Shown here: piece by piece, positions 1 through 8,072 of the stretch
How positions within the stretch are numbered: position 1 is the first letter of the stretch
How the letters are laid out: the number at the start of each line of letters is the position of its first letter
Assembly: GCF_003762835.1 (NCBI RefSeq)
Contig: NZ_RJWA01000010.1
Span: forward strand, 108,574-172,573
Direction: 5' to 3'
Length of the DNA: 64,000 nt
Source of the DNA: Micromonospora sp. HM5-17
GTDB lineage: Bacteria > Actinomycetota > Actinomycetes > Mycobacteriales > Micromonosporaceae
Notes under the pieces: generated by a model
The model's database searches: none
Told to the model about the DNA's origin: nothing
The model's input: only the letters and a program-made list of their open reading frames with translations
Translations under genes and position numbers: made by a program

Positions 1-36
1 GCCTGCTCGCCGCCCGCCGCTGTCGGGTCACCCCCT

Positions 37-1263
37 CTACCCGACAGCACCCCCCACGGTGCTCAGCTTGTCGACGCCGAGGAAGCCGCCAACGATCCGG
101 CGGACCGGCTCGTGGTGCTTCCGGGTGGCGTGCACGTACACGTTCAGCGTCGTCGTGACGCTCTTGTGCCCGGCCATCGTCTTGAGCGCTGCCAGGTCCA
201 CACCCTCGGTCGCGAGCAGCGTCAGCATCGAGTGGCGCAGCCCGTGCATCGTCATCCGGCGGGGCAGTCCCTTCTCCCGCGCCAGGTCGCGGATCTTCAC
301 CCACCGGCCCTCGTAGAAGTCCTCGTACCGCCAGTGGTTGCCGCGCGGGGCGACGAACACGAACTCGCGGCCTGGCTGCGCGGCGCGTTCGGCGACCAGC
401 TGCATCACCTGGTGCGGCAGCGGCACCTCCCGGTAGCCCTGCTGCGTCTTCGGCTTGGGCTCCACCACCCACCTGCGGTTGACCTTCCGCAGTACCTGCA
501 CGATCTCGATCGTGCCGAGCCTGGGCCGGACTGCCCGGGGCGGCAGCGCGCTCACTTCGCCCCACCGCAGGCCGGAGGCGAGCTTGGTCAGCAGCAGGTC
601 CGCTGCCTCCGGGTCGACCTCGTACGCCGCCTCGAGGAAGATCCTCGCCTCGTCGGGGCTTTCCAGGATGTCCCGCTCATGCCGAGCCGCCTCGGGCAGC
701 GGTAGCCCGTCCATCGGGTTGTACGTGCGCAGCGCTGGCTCCTCGTCCTCGCCCGGCAGGCAGGCGGCCCGGAAGATCGGCACGATCGTCTCGCCTCGGA
801 TGTTCGCGATCGTCTTCGGGGACAGTCCGGCGTCCAGCAGGGCGATCTGCCACTCGCGCATCTCGCGTCGGGTGATCGCGGCGATCGGCCGGTCGCCGAG
901 CCGCGGGAAGACGTGCTTCTCCAGCCGCTCGAGGTATTTCCGCTTCGTCTCCGGGTGCGGCTTGATGAGGGTGCTCAGCCAGTCGAGCGCGTACTCCCGG
1001 AACGTGACCTGGCGCTCCGGCTCGGGCGTGACTGGAGCGGGTCCGGTACCGGCGGGTGCGAGGTAGCCGAAGCCGTGCTCGTGCAGCTGCTCGGTGGGCG
1101 GCATGTGGTCGCCGTTCGCGTCGACGAGCGCCTTGAAGCGCTTGGCGTCAGTGTGGGTGTCGAACTGCCTGCCGTCCCAGTCGCCGGTGCCGCCGATGCG
1201 CCACTTCACCCGCCACCGATGCGTCTTGCCGTCCTTGTACGTGCGTTTCTCGATCGATGCCAC
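37..1263 (-). CDS. Tyrosine-type site-specific integrase
   Basis: Phage/AICE-type tyrosine recombinase of 408 residues. Residues 1-60 resemble the AP2-like arm-binding domain (ASIEKRTYKDGKTHRWRVKW); about 85-175 is the SAM-like core-binding domain; 195-380 is the catalytic domain. Catalytic residues are visible: Arg233 in GLRWGEVS, a beta-hairpin Lys near 272, His340-x-x-Arg343 in HGLRH, His366 in AGHKS and nucleophile Tyr376 in NVYVH. I chose the GTG at 1261-1263 because AGGAG lies 6 bases upstream and family members begin at ASIEKR; the frame stays open to an ATG at 1377. It starts about 260 bases beyond the tRNA 3' end, pointing away from it. It should integrate and, with a directionality factor, excise the element. 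Confidence 0.93.
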   Translation of the reverse strand: MASIEKRTYKDGKTHRWRVKWRIGGTGDWDGRQFDTHTDAKRFKALVDANGDHMPPTEQLHEHGFGYLAPAGTGPAPVTPEPERQVTFREYALDWLSTLIKPHPETKRKYLERLEKHVFPRLGDRPIAAITRREMREWQIALLDAGLSPKTIANIRGETIVPIFRAACLPGEDEEPALRTYNPMDGLPLPEAARHERDILESPDEARIFLEAAYEVDPEAADLLLTKLASGLRWGEVSALPPRAVRPRLGTIEIVQVLRKVNRRWVVEPKPKTQQGYREVPLPHQVMQLVAERAAQPGREFVFVAPRGNHWRYEDFYEGRWVKIRDLAREKGLPRRMTMHGLRHSMLTLLATEGVDLAALKTMAGHKSVTTTLNVYVHATRKHHEPVRRIVGGFLGVDKLSTVGGAVG

Positions 1264-1465
1264 TGCTCCTGGTCCTCCACGTGAAGCAGGCGGCCGGATC
1301 GCCTCAAAGCCATGCCGCCCGCGCGCACCTACATGCGCAGCAGTGGGACCGTAGCCGTACATCCTGCTGGAGCGCAAAACGCGCCCACGAGCCCGTCGGA
1401 TGGACGGCTCCGGGAACGATGTTCCCGGGATGTTCCCGTGGCGGCAGCGAACCCAGAAACGATCA

Positions 1466-1501
1466 AGGCCGCTGACCCGAGTTCTGCCAGGTCAACGGCC
1501 T
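1466..1501 (-). terminator. Stem-loop downstream of tRNA-Leu
   Basis: Twelve-base arms (AGGCCGCTGACC and GGTCAACGGCCT, one mismatch) are separated by a 12-base loop. Read on the minus strand the hairpin lies about 20 bases beyond the tRNA 3' end and is followed by TGATCGTTTC, which fits an intrinsic terminator for the tRNA. If the element is inserted at the tRNA 3' end, this terminator was brought in by the element. Confidence 0.6.
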
Positions 1502-1520
1502 AATTTCTTCGTACCCTGAT

Positions 1521-1560
1521 TGGTGTCCGAGGGGGGACTTGAACCCCCACGCCCTATACG
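1521..1560 (-). other. Probable attachment-site core (tRNA 3' end)
   Basis: tRNA-targeting tyrosine integrases normally recombine within the T-arm and 3' end of the tRNA. The stretch covering the T-arm, acceptor 3' strand and CCA is therefore the expected core shared by attL and attR. The matching direct repeat would be outside the window, so the boundaries are inferred and not seen. Confidence 0.4.
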
Positions 1561-1607
1561 GGCACTAGCACCTCAAGCTAGCGCGTCTGCCATTCCGCCA
1601 CCCGGAC
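1521..1607 (-). tRNA. tRNA-Leu (anticodon GAG)
   Basis: Read on the minus strand: acceptor stem GTCCGGG pairs with CTCGGAC (one G-T), anticodon stem CTAGC/GCTAG encloses the loop TTGAGGT giving anticodon GAG, a long variable arm of class II type follows, and the T-arm has GTTCAAGTC between a GGGGG/CCCCC stem. Discriminator A is at 1524 and CCA is encoded at 1521-1523. It reads CUC and CUU leucine codons. Its 3' end faces the integrase gene. Confidence 0.96.
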
Positions 1608-2403
1608 GTGCACTGCCACTCTAGCGCGAGCAACCAAACGAGGAACTCCCCGATCTGCTCCCGCAGAGCCGCACGGGGCACTACTGTACACGGCTCTCGT
1701 GGATCATGCACGGCGGCCACCCACCCGCCCCGGGCCGCTCCCGTCGGCCCCCGGTCCGGACGCCGGACCGGGTCACGCGGGTGCCCCCCGGGGACCCGGG
1801 GGAGTGCTGTGGCACCGGATGGGGCGGCCCGCACTCTCCGTCGCTGCCCTCCGGTCCGCGGCCGATCCCGGACCCGGCGGCGACCTCGACCGCCACGCGA
1901 CGGGTACGGAGTGCGGCGGCGCCGGTCGACCGCCCGGACACAGACATTCCTGTGCGGATGTTAATAGTTGGTTGACTTGCTGTTCTCTTATATCTGCGGA
2001 ATCGCTATCAGGATGTTTCGTGGTTCCATTCCGGGGCCTGGTGCAAATACGCCTGTCATTCTCGGAATTTGGAACGCTGTTGACCGTGCCCGGCAGTGGT
2101 ACGGATTATTCAATGTATGCAGCGGCAATACATCCTCCACCTCGTCAGCCGCCTGCACATCGATCTGGCTCGTCACGCCAGCGCAGGCTGTCCCCGCTGA
2201 CCGCGCCCGCCGCCGGGGTTGACCCGGCCGGCTGACGTCCGCTGACCCTGCCCTTCCCGCCGCACGTCGAGGTGCCGGTGGATTCGTTTTCGTGTCTCGT
2301 CTCCCACCGGTTCGGGGCTCCGTTCATCCGTCGGGTTCCCGTTCCGGATCGCCACGACTTTGCCATTGGCGGCTACGGCCATGCGACGGACAGGAGAGAT
2401 GCC
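1608..2403. other. Gene-less stretch before the sulfur cluster
   Basis: No convincing gene. Bases 1608-1950 are G/C-rich with only overlapping frame shadows. About 1955-2140 is noticeably more A/T-rich than its surroundings and contains promoter-like hexamers, so it is probably the regulatory region of the flavin-reductase/ABC cluster starting at 2404. I looked for a SAM-type riboswitch because of the sulfur genes and saw none. Confidence 0.5.
2080..2109 (+). promoter_or_regulatory. Candidate promoter
   Basis: TTGACC at 2080-2085 and GATTAT at 2104-2109 are 18 bases apart in the A/T-rich part of the intergenic region, which fits a housekeeping-sigma promoter for the downstream sulfur cluster. 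The leader would be nearly 300 bases long. Pattern match only. Confidence 0.3.
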
Positions 2404-2919
2404 ATGACGATTTCCGAGTCGCCCCGGCTCGATTCGGCGCGGTTCCGTACGCTCTTGCGGCGGCAGGCGGCGACGGTGACGGTGGTGACCGCGGCGGGCG
2501 AACCGCCGGCCGGATTCACCGCCACCTCGTTCACCTCGGTCTCGCTGCGGCCGCCCCTGGTCTCGTTCTGCCTGGACCGCGGCTCGTCGAGCTGGCCGAC
2601 GGTGGCGAGTGCCGGACACGTCGCCGTCCACCTGCTCGGGGCTGGCCAGCACGAGATCGCCCGGATCTTCGCCACCAGCGGCATCGACCGGTTCGCCGCG
2701 TACCCGCAGTGGCGGCTCGGCCCGTACGGCGTGCCGCTGCTGGACGGGACGATCGCCTGGCTGGTCTGTCGGACCGTCGACCGGGTCGTCGCCGGCGACC
2801 ACGCGATCGTGCTGGCCGAGCCGCTGGTCGGACACCACCACGCGGAGGACGTCACGCCGCTGCTCTACCACATGGGCCGGTACGCGTCGCTGACCTCCGC
2901 ACTTCCCACCGCCAGCTGA
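2404..2919 (+). CDS. Flavin reductase (NADH:FMN oxidoreductase)
   Basis: Flavin-reductase-like split-barrel protein of 171 residues, the HpaC/DIM6-NTAB type that supplies reduced FMN to two-component monooxygenases. The family pattern is visible: ATVTVVTAAG near the N terminus, GFTATSFTSVSLRPPLVSFC with the flavin-contacting TxxSFxSxSLxPPL core, and a final DxxPLLYHxGRY. The ATG at 2404 has AGGAGAG about 7 bases upstream. It heads a cluster with a sulfonate-type ABC importer and an FMN-dependent monooxygenase at 5988, its most likely partner. A second, unrelated reductase at 7515 could serve the same enzyme. Confidence 0.88.
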   Translation: MTISESPRLDSARFRTLLRRQAATVTVVTAAGEPPAGFTATSFTSVSLRPPLVSFCLDRGSSSWPTVASAGHVAVHLLGAGQHEIARIFATSGIDRFAAYPQWRLGPYGVPLLDGTIAWLVCRTVDRVVAGDHAIVLAEPLVGHHHAEDVTPLLYHMGRYASLTSALPTAS

Positions 2920-3048
2920 GACCGTCCGGCCGCGGTCGTGCCGCCGGTCACGCCGTCGGTCCGGTCCGCCGTTCCGGTCCGCTGGTTCCCGTATCAGGCC
3001 GCCGGCCCCGTACGCCGGCCTGTCGAGTCTGTCTTCAGGAGCGCGCCC

Positions 3049-4131
3049 ATGCCCCCTCCGTCCACCCCGTTCTCCGCCGCCGGGCCGCTGGCCCTCCGCC
3101 GGCGTACCCTCCTCGCGGCCGCGTTCGGTGTCGCCGCCTCCGGAATCGCCGCCTGCGCCGGCCGGGACGCGCCGACGGTGCGGCTCGCGCTCGACGCGCC
3201 GCTGCCGGTCGAGGTGCCCGACGGCACGGTGCTGCGGGTCGGTGACAAGGAGACCCAGAAGGCGATCGAGTTCTCGGGCGAGATCGACCGGTTCACCTTC
3301 GAGGTCTCCTGGGCGAACCTCAGCGGCGGCCCGCAGACCATCGAGGCGTTCCGGGCCGATGCCCTGGACCTCGGGGCGGTGGCCGACATCCCGCCGATCC
3401 ACGCGACCTGGACCGGGCTTCCGGTCAAGATCGTCGCTTCCCGGTTCCGTCAGGATCCGGTCAATCACCCGATCTACCAGCTCGGCATCGCGCCGGGGGT
3501 CACCGTGCGGAGCCTGGCCGACCTGCGCGGAAAGACGATCGCCTACAGCCCGGGCCAGGCCCAGGGCGCCCTGGTGCTGCGGGTGTTGCGGCAGGCTGGG
3601 CTGACCAAACGCGACGTACGGCTGGTGGAACTGGCCAGCACCGGCGACGTCTACGTGACCGCCCTGGCCAGCCGGCAGGTGGAGGTCGCACCACTCGGCG
3701 GCATCCAGGTCAAGCGGTATCAGGCGAAGTACGCCCGGGACGGGGGAAGCACCATCCCGCACGGGCTGCGGGATGACCCCGGCCACCTGTACGCGCCGGT
3801 CGCCGTCCTACAGGACGCGGCCAAGGCCGCGGCGATCCGGGCCTACGTCCAGCACTGGGCCCGGGCGCTGATCTGGATCGAGAACAACCCGGACGAGTGG
3901 ATCGAGCGGTACTACGTCCAGGACCAGGGGCTGACCCGGGAGGACGGACAGTGGCTGGTGGAGAACGCCGGCGTACCGGACATTCCGGCGAACTGGACCG
4001 AGGTCATCGCCCGGCACCAGCAGACCATCGACCTGCTCGCCGCCGAGACCGGAAACCGACCGTTGCCGGCGGCGGACCTATACGACCTGCGGTACGAGTC
4101 GGTGGCCGCCGACGCGATCACGGGGGTGTAG
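3049..4131 (+). CDS. ABC transporter substrate-binding lipoprotein (SsuA/NrtT-type)
   Basis: Periplasmic-binding-protein-like protein of 360 residues that captures aliphatic sulfonates or related sulfur/nitrogen compounds at the outer face of the membrane. The N terminus has a twin-arginine-like LRRRTLLAAA, a hydrophobic stretch and an IAAC lipobox, so it should be a lipoprotein. The fold signatures of the SsuA/TauA family follow (LDLGAVADIPPIHA, LRGKTIAYSPGQAQG, HWARALIWIENNPDEW). The ATG at 3049 follows AGGAG by about 7 bases; the frame is open further upstream but without signal-peptide character. The permease follows after 4 bases. The exact substrate cannot be told from sequence. Confidence 0.88.
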   Translation: MPPPSTPFSAAGPLALRRRTLLAAAFGVAASGIAACAGRDAPTVRLALDAPLPVEVPDGTVLRVGDKETQKAIEFSGEIDRFTFEVSWANLSGGPQTIEAFRADALDLGAVADIPPIHATWTGLPVKIVASRFRQDPVNHPIYQLGIAPGVTVRSLADLRGKTIAYSPGQAQGALVLRVLRQAGLTKRDVRLVELASTGDVYVTALASRQVEVAPLGGIQVKRYQAKYARDGGSTIPHGLRDDPGHLYAPVAVLQDAAKAAAIRAYVQHWARALIWIENNPDEWIERYYVQDQGLTREDGQWLVENAGVPDIPANWTEVIARHQQTIDLLAAETGNRPLPAADLYDLRYESVAADAITGV

Positions 4132-4135
4132 TGCG

Positions 4136-5188
4136 GTGACCACCCAGCTCGATCCCGAGACGGCGGCCAGCCTGGCGACGGCGGCGCCGTACCTGACCCC
4201 GGTGAGCCCGACGACGGATCCGGCAGTCGCGGACGGAGAAGCCCCGGACCCGACGGTCGTGGACACGAACGCTCCGGATCCGGTCACCCCGAGCGCCGTA
4301 CCGGGCACGGGAGTCCCGGACCCGGGGGCGCCGCGCCGCGCGGTCCCGACCGCCCTGGCCCCGGAGGCGGCGGGCGCGACCGACACCGCCCGCGGCGGGT
4401 CCGTCCGGCGCCGTCGCCGGCTCGGCCCGGGCCGGCCGATCCCGCTCGGCGGGGCCATCGGTCCGGTGCTGCTGCTCGCCGTCTGGTCCGCCGGTTCCGC
4501 GACCGGCGTGCTCGACGAACGGACCCTCTCCGCGCCCTGGACGGTGGTGGCCACCGCCGGCGAGCTGCTCGCCAACGGCCGCCTCCAGGAGAGCCTGCTG
4601 ATCTCCACCCAGCGGGCCGGTCTCGGCCTGGTCTTCGGCGTGCTGGTCGGCGTCGTGCTCGCCCTGCTCTCCGGGCTCAGCCGGTGGGGCGAGGCGATCA
4701 TCGACGGTCCGGTGCAGATCAAGCGGGCGATTCCGTCGCTGGCACTGCTGCCGCTGCTCATCCTCTGGTTCGGCATCGACGAGCAGATGAAGGTGGTGAC
4801 CATCGCCCTCGGCGTCTTCGTGCCGGTCTACATCCACACCCACAACGGTCTGCGCACCATCGACCACCGGTACGTCGAGCTGGCCGAGGTGCTGCGGCTG
4901 AGCCCCGGCCGGTTCCTCCGCCGGGTGGTCCTGCCGGGTGCGCTGCCCGGGTTCCTGCTCGGCCTGCGGTTCGCGGTCGTCAACGCCTGGCTCGCGCTGG
5001 TGGTGGTGGAGCAGATCAACTCGACCAGCGGAATCGGCTACCTGATGGAGCTGGCCCGTCAGTACGGCCAAACCGACGTCATCATCGTCGGCCTCGTCCT
5101 CTACGGCCTGCTCGGGCTGCTCTCCGACGGTGCCGTCCGGATCGCGCAGCGGAGGGCGCTGTCATGGCGACGCACCCTGGCGGACTGA
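4136..5188 (+). CDS. ABC transporter permease (SsuC-like)
   Basis: Inner-membrane permease of 350 residues, BPD_transp_1 family. The first 100 or so residues are an unusual Pro/Asp/Thr-rich and then Arg-rich extension; the membrane part starts around GGAIGPVLLLAVW. The cytoplasmic EAA loop that docks the ATPase is at about 251-278 (LAEVLRLSPGRFLRRVVLPG), followed by NAWLALVVVEQINSTSGIGY, typical of sulfonate/nitrate permeases. It starts with GTG four bases after the binding-protein stop and overlaps the ATPase start by 25 bases, so translation is coupled. It serves as an intact template for the broken paralogue at 8831-9320. Confidence 0.88.
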   Translation: MTTQLDPETAASLATAAPYLTPVSPTTDPAVADGEAPDPTVVDTNAPDPVTPSAVPGTGVPDPGAPRRAVPTALAPEAAGATDTARGGSVRRRRRLGPGRPIPLGGAIGPVLLLAVWSAGSATGVLDERTLSAPWTVVATAGELLANGRLQESLLISTQRAGLGLVFGVLVGVVLALLSGLSRWGEAIIDGPVQIKRAIPSLALLPLLILWFGIDEQMKVVTIALGVFVPVYIHTHNGLRTIDHRYVELAEVLRLSPGRFLRRVVLPGALPGFLLGLRFAVVNAWLALVVVEQINSTSGIGYLMELARQYGQTDVIIVGLVLYGLLGLLSDGAVRIAQRRALSWRRTLAD

Positions 5189-5991
5189 CCGCCTCCTCGA
5201 CCTCGCCGACCCCCGGCGACCGGCCGACGCCGGACCCGGACGTCCCGTTCCCGCAGGCCGCGGCCGAACCCGTCCGCCCACCGGTGCGGGTACGCGGCCT
5301 GACCCGCCGACTCGGTGGACGGACCGTCCTGGCGGACCTCGACCTGGAGATCGCCGACAACGAGTTCGTCGCCCTGCTCGGCCGCAGCGGATCGGGAAAG
5401 AGCACCCTGCTGCGGGCTCTCGCCGGGCTGGACCGCGACGCGGACGGCGCCGGTCGGGTCGAGGTGCCGGAGCGGCTTTCGGTGATCTTCCAGGACGCTC
5501 GGCTGCTGCCCTGGCAGCGGGTGCTGCCCAACGTCATCCTGGGCCTCACCGGGCCGGGTGCGGCCGACCAGGGGCGGGCCCGGCTTGCCGAGGTCGGACT
5601 CGCGGGCCGGGAGCGGGCCTGGCCCGCCGAACTCTCCGGCGGCGAGCAGCAGCGGGTGGCCCTGGCCCGATCGCTGGTGAGCGAACCGCGGCTGCTGTTG
5701 GCCGACGAACCGTTCGGCGCGCTCGACGCGCTGACCCGGATCAGGATGCACGGCCTGCTCCGTGAACTGTGCCAGCGGCACCGGCCGGCGGTGCTGCTCG
5801 TCACCCACGACGTCGACGAGGCGGTCACCCTCGCCGACCGGGTGCTGGTGCTCGACGCCGGCCGTATCACCGTCGACACCACCATCGACCTTCCGACTCC
5901 CCGTTCACCCCGGCACCCCGGCTTCCAGGGGTACCGGGAGCGGCTGCTCGCCGCGCTCGGCGTCACACGCACCGAAGGAGCGACCTCATGA
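5164..5991 (+). CDS. ABC transporter ATP-binding protein (SsuB-like)
   Basis: Cytoplasmic ATPase of 275 residues powering the importer. Walker A GRSGSGKST is near residue 73, the Q-loop in FQDARLLPWQR, the ABC signature LSGGEQQRVALARSL near 157, Walker B LLLADEP with FGALDALTR near 177, and the switch His in LLVTHDVDEA. The LLPWxxVxxNV and FGALDALTR signatures are those of the nitrate/sulfonate/taurine group. The N-terminal 40 residues are Pro-rich and variable. The ATG at 5164 lies inside the permease gene; the stop overlaps the next start (ATGA). Confidence 0.9.
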   Translation: MATHPGGLTASSTSPTPGDRPTPDPDVPFPQAAAEPVRPPVRVRGLTRRLGGRTVLADLDLEIADNEFVALLGRSGSGKSTLLRALAGLDRDADGAGRVEVPERLSVIFQDARLLPWQRVLPNVILGLTGPGAADQGRARLAEVGLAGRERAWPAELSGGEQQRVALARSLVSEPRLLLADEPFGALDALTRIRMHGLLRELCQRHRPAVLLVTHDVDEAVTLADRVLVLDAGRITVDTTIDLPTPRSPRHPGFQGYRERLLAALGVTRTEGATS

Positions 5992-7343
5992 GCCAACGAC
6001 CCGGCACCCTGCACCTCAACGCCTTCCTGATGGGGGTGGGGCACCACGAGGCGGCCTGGCGGCTGCCGGAGAGCGACCCGTTCGCCCACGTCGACGTCCG
6101 GCACTACACGGAACTGGCCCGGATCGCGGAACGCGGCACGATGGACTCCCTCTTCCTGGCCGACAGCCCGGTGCTGTGGAACAACGTCGGCCGCCGCCCC
6201 TCCGGGGCGCTGGAGCCGACCGTGCTGCTCACCGCCCTCGCCGGGGTGACCGAGCGGATCGGACTGATCGCGACCGCCTCGACGACGTACAACGAGCCGT
6301 TCAACCTGGCCCGGCGGTTCGCCTCGCTGGACCACATCAGCGGCGGCCGCGCCGGCTGGAACGTCGTCACCACCGCTGGGCTGGACGCGGCGCGCAACTT
6401 CAACCTCGACGAGCTGCCCGCGCACCGGGACCGGTACGAACGCGCCGCCGAGTTCATCGAGGTCTCGCGCAAGCTCTGGGACAGCTGGGCCGACGACGCC
6501 GCGCTCGGGGACAAGGCCGCGGGCGTCTGGGGCGACCAGGACCGAATCTTCCCGGCCAACCACGTCGGACGGTTCTTCAAGGTGGCGGGCGCGCTCAACG
6601 TCCCGCGGTCGCCGCAGGGCCACCCGGTGCTGGTCCAGGCCGGCTCCTCGGAGGACGGCAAGGAACTGGCCGCCCGCTACGCCGAGGCCGTGTTCACGGC
6701 GCAGCAGACGCTGCCGGAGGCGCAGGCGTTCTACGCCGACCTGAAGGCCCGGGCCCGGGCCCTCGGCCGGGACCCGGACGGCATCAAGATCCTGCCGGGG
6801 ATCGTGCCGGTGCTCGGCGGAACCGAGGCCGAGGCCCGTGCGCTGGAGGACGAACTCGAGCGGCTGATCCGACCGGAGTACGCCCTGCGCCAGCTCGCGA
6901 CCACCCTCGGCGTGTCGCCGGACGTCCTCGACCTGGACCGCGAACTGCCGGACGACCTGCCGGACGAGGACCAGATCGAGGGGGCGAAGAGCCGCCGTAC
7001 GTTGATCGTCAACCTGGCCCGGCGGGAACGGCTGACCGTACGCCAGCTGATCGGCCGGCTCGGCGGTGGGCGTGGCCACCGCACCTTCGCCGGTACGCCG
7101 GAGCAGGTCGCCGACGCCATCGAGGAGTGGTGGAACAACGGCGCCGCCGACGGGTTCAACGTGATGCCCCCGGTGCTTCCCTCCGGGCTCGCCGCGTTCG
7201 TCGACCACGTGGTGCCGATCCTGCGTCGTCGGGGCCTGTTCCGGACCGAGTACACCGGCACGACGCTGCGGGACCACTACGGCCTGCCCCGACCGCCGGA
7301 CCGGCTCCACCGGCGGGCCGCCGAACTCACGCCCGTCCCCTGA
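5988..7343 (+). CDS. FMN-dependent monooxygenase, NtaA/SnaA/DszA family
   Basis: Luciferase-like (LLM) FMNH2-dependent monooxygenase of 451 residues, the branch with nitrilotriacetate monooxygenase NtaA, pristinamycin synthase SnaA and dibenzothiophene-sulfone monooxygenase DszA. Family markers include the N-terminal AFLMGVGHHEAAWR, RIGLIATASTTYNEPFNLAR, SGGRAGWNVVTT and HPVLVQAGSSEDG. Its start overlaps the ATPase stop (ATGA), so it belongs to the transport operon and probably oxidises the imported compound, using FMNH2 from the reductase at 2404 or 7515. Cleavage of a C-S bond is the best guess from context; an N-containing substrate is possible. Confidence 0.88.
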   Translation: MSQRPGTLHLNAFLMGVGHHEAAWRLPESDPFAHVDVRHYTELARIAERGTMDSLFLADSPVLWNNVGRRPSGALEPTVLLTALAGVTERIGLIATASTTYNEPFNLARRFASLDHISGGRAGWNVVTTAGLDAARNFNLDELPAHRDRYERAAEFIEVSRKLWDSWADDAALGDKAAGVWGDQDRIFPANHVGRFFKVAGALNVPRSPQGHPVLVQAGSSEDGKELAARYAEAVFTAQQTLPEAQAFYADLKARARALGRDPDGIKILPGIVPVLGGTEAEARALEDELERLIRPEYALRQLATTLGVSPDVLDLDRELPDDLPDEDQIEGAKSRRTLIVNLARRERLTVRQLIGRLGGGRGHRTFAGTPEQVADAIEEWWNNGAADGFNVMPPVLPSGLAAFVDHVVPILRRRGLFRTEYTGTTLRDHYGLPRPPDRLHRRAAELTPVP

Positions 7344-7466
7344 GGAGTGACCTGTCGGCTGGGCGCCGCCGAGGCGACGCGCTCCCGGACCGTGCGGGAC
7401 CGCGTCGACGAGGTCGTGCCACCCGGCACCGCGTGGACCGGGCCGTCGCCGGCCACCAACCGCCCG

Positions 7467-7498
7467 CCCTGCCCGACACGGCGCGGCGTCGGGCAGGG
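7467..7498 (+). promoter_or_regulatory. 11-bp hairpin in front of the FMN reductase
   Basis: CCCTGCCCGAC and GTCGGGCAGGG form a perfect 11-base stem with a 10-base loop, ending just before the GAGAGGAGG ribosome binding site of the gene at 7515. It could end part of the transcripts of the upstream operon, protect the 3' mRNA end, or influence initiation of the reductase. Confidence 0.55.
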
Positions 7499-7514
7499 CC
7501 GAGAGGAGGAAAAG

Positions 7515-7997
7515 ATGGGTGAGATCGTCGTCGTCTCCGGCAATCCGCGGCCCGGTTCGCGGACCCGGGCGCTCGCCGTCGCGCTCGGGGTCGAGGTCGC
7601 GCGTCGGGAGAACGCGGCGCCGCCGGTCGTGATCGACCTGGCGGAGTACGGGTCCCGGTTGCTCGTTCCCGACGATCCGGAGGTGGCCGGCGGGGTGGCC
7701 GCGGCGCGGGCGGCCCGGGTGCTGGTGGTCGGCACACCAACGTACAAGGGCAGCTACACCGGCATACTGAAGGTCTTCCTGGATCGGTTGCCGCACCAGG
7801 GCCTGGCCGGGGTGGCCGCCGTACCGGTCACGGTCGCGGCGACGGCGGCCCAGGCCGCCCAGTCGGAACGGCACCTGCGCGGCCTGCTCGCCGAACTCGG
7901 CGCCGCGGTACGGCCCGGCCTGGCGCTGGCCGAGTCCGATCTCACCGACGCGGGCCTGCCCGCCGGCCACCTGGCGGCCCTGGTCGGGTCGGCCTGA
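7515..7997 (+). CDS. NADPH-dependent FMN reductase (SsuE-like)
   Basis: Flavodoxin-like reductase of 160 residues in the SsuE/MsuE/ChrR family. It begins EIVVVSGNPRPGSRTRALA, the FMN-phosphate-binding GNPRxxSRT loop, and has GTPTYKGSYTGILKVFLDRL, the conserved TPxYxxSxxGxLKxFLD segment next to the flavin ring. The ATG at 7515 has a strong GAGGAGG site. It is the last gene of the forward cluster and should supply FMNH2 to the monooxygenase at 5988. A strong two-way terminator follows. Confidence 0.9.
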   Translation: MGEIVVVSGNPRPGSRTRALAVALGVEVARRENAAPPVVIDLAEYGSRLLVPDDPEVAGGVAAARAARVLVVGTPTYKGSYTGILKVFLDRLPHQGLAGVAAVPVTVAATAAQAAQSERHLRGLLAELGAAVRPGLALAESDLTDAGLPAGHLAALVGSA

Positions 7998-8072
7998 CCC
8001 CGTCCGGTGGCGACCCGTCCGCGACGGCCGGCACGGGCGTTTGTGGACGGGTCGCCACCACCGGCGGGGTCA
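7995..8072. terminator. Bidirectional terminator between convergent operons
   Basis: GGTGGCGACCCGTCC (8006-8020) and its exact complement GGACGGGTCGCCACC (8045-8059) form a 15-base stem. Outer arms TGACCCC (7995-8001) and GGGGTCA (8066-8072) extend it. The hairpin lies between the convergent stops of the FMN reductase and the ssuB-like gene and includes both stop codons. Confidence 0.85.

Larger units (their letters stand above)
1..1560. mobile_element. End of an integrated element at tRNA-Leu
   Basis: A tyrosine integrase lies immediately beyond the 3' end of a tRNA-Leu gene and is transcribed away from it. This is the usual arrangement at one end of actinobacterial integrative elements (pSAM2-like AICEs, ICEs, prophages), which recombine into tRNA 3' ends and restore the gene. 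Only about 1.5 kb of the element is visible; the cargo and the second attachment site would lie left of position 1. No excisionase, replication or transfer gene is visible here, so the class of element is undecided. Confidence 0.6.

Noticed and set aside
1955..2403. SAM riboswitch before the sulfur cluster
   Set aside because: I looked for conserved core sequences and paired elements of SAM-I/IV types and found none.
5082..7970. A 962-codon open frame on the minus strand
   Set aside because: Antisense to the ABC ATPase, monooxygenase and FMN reductase genes, which all have clear family motifs; the antisense product is low-complexity.
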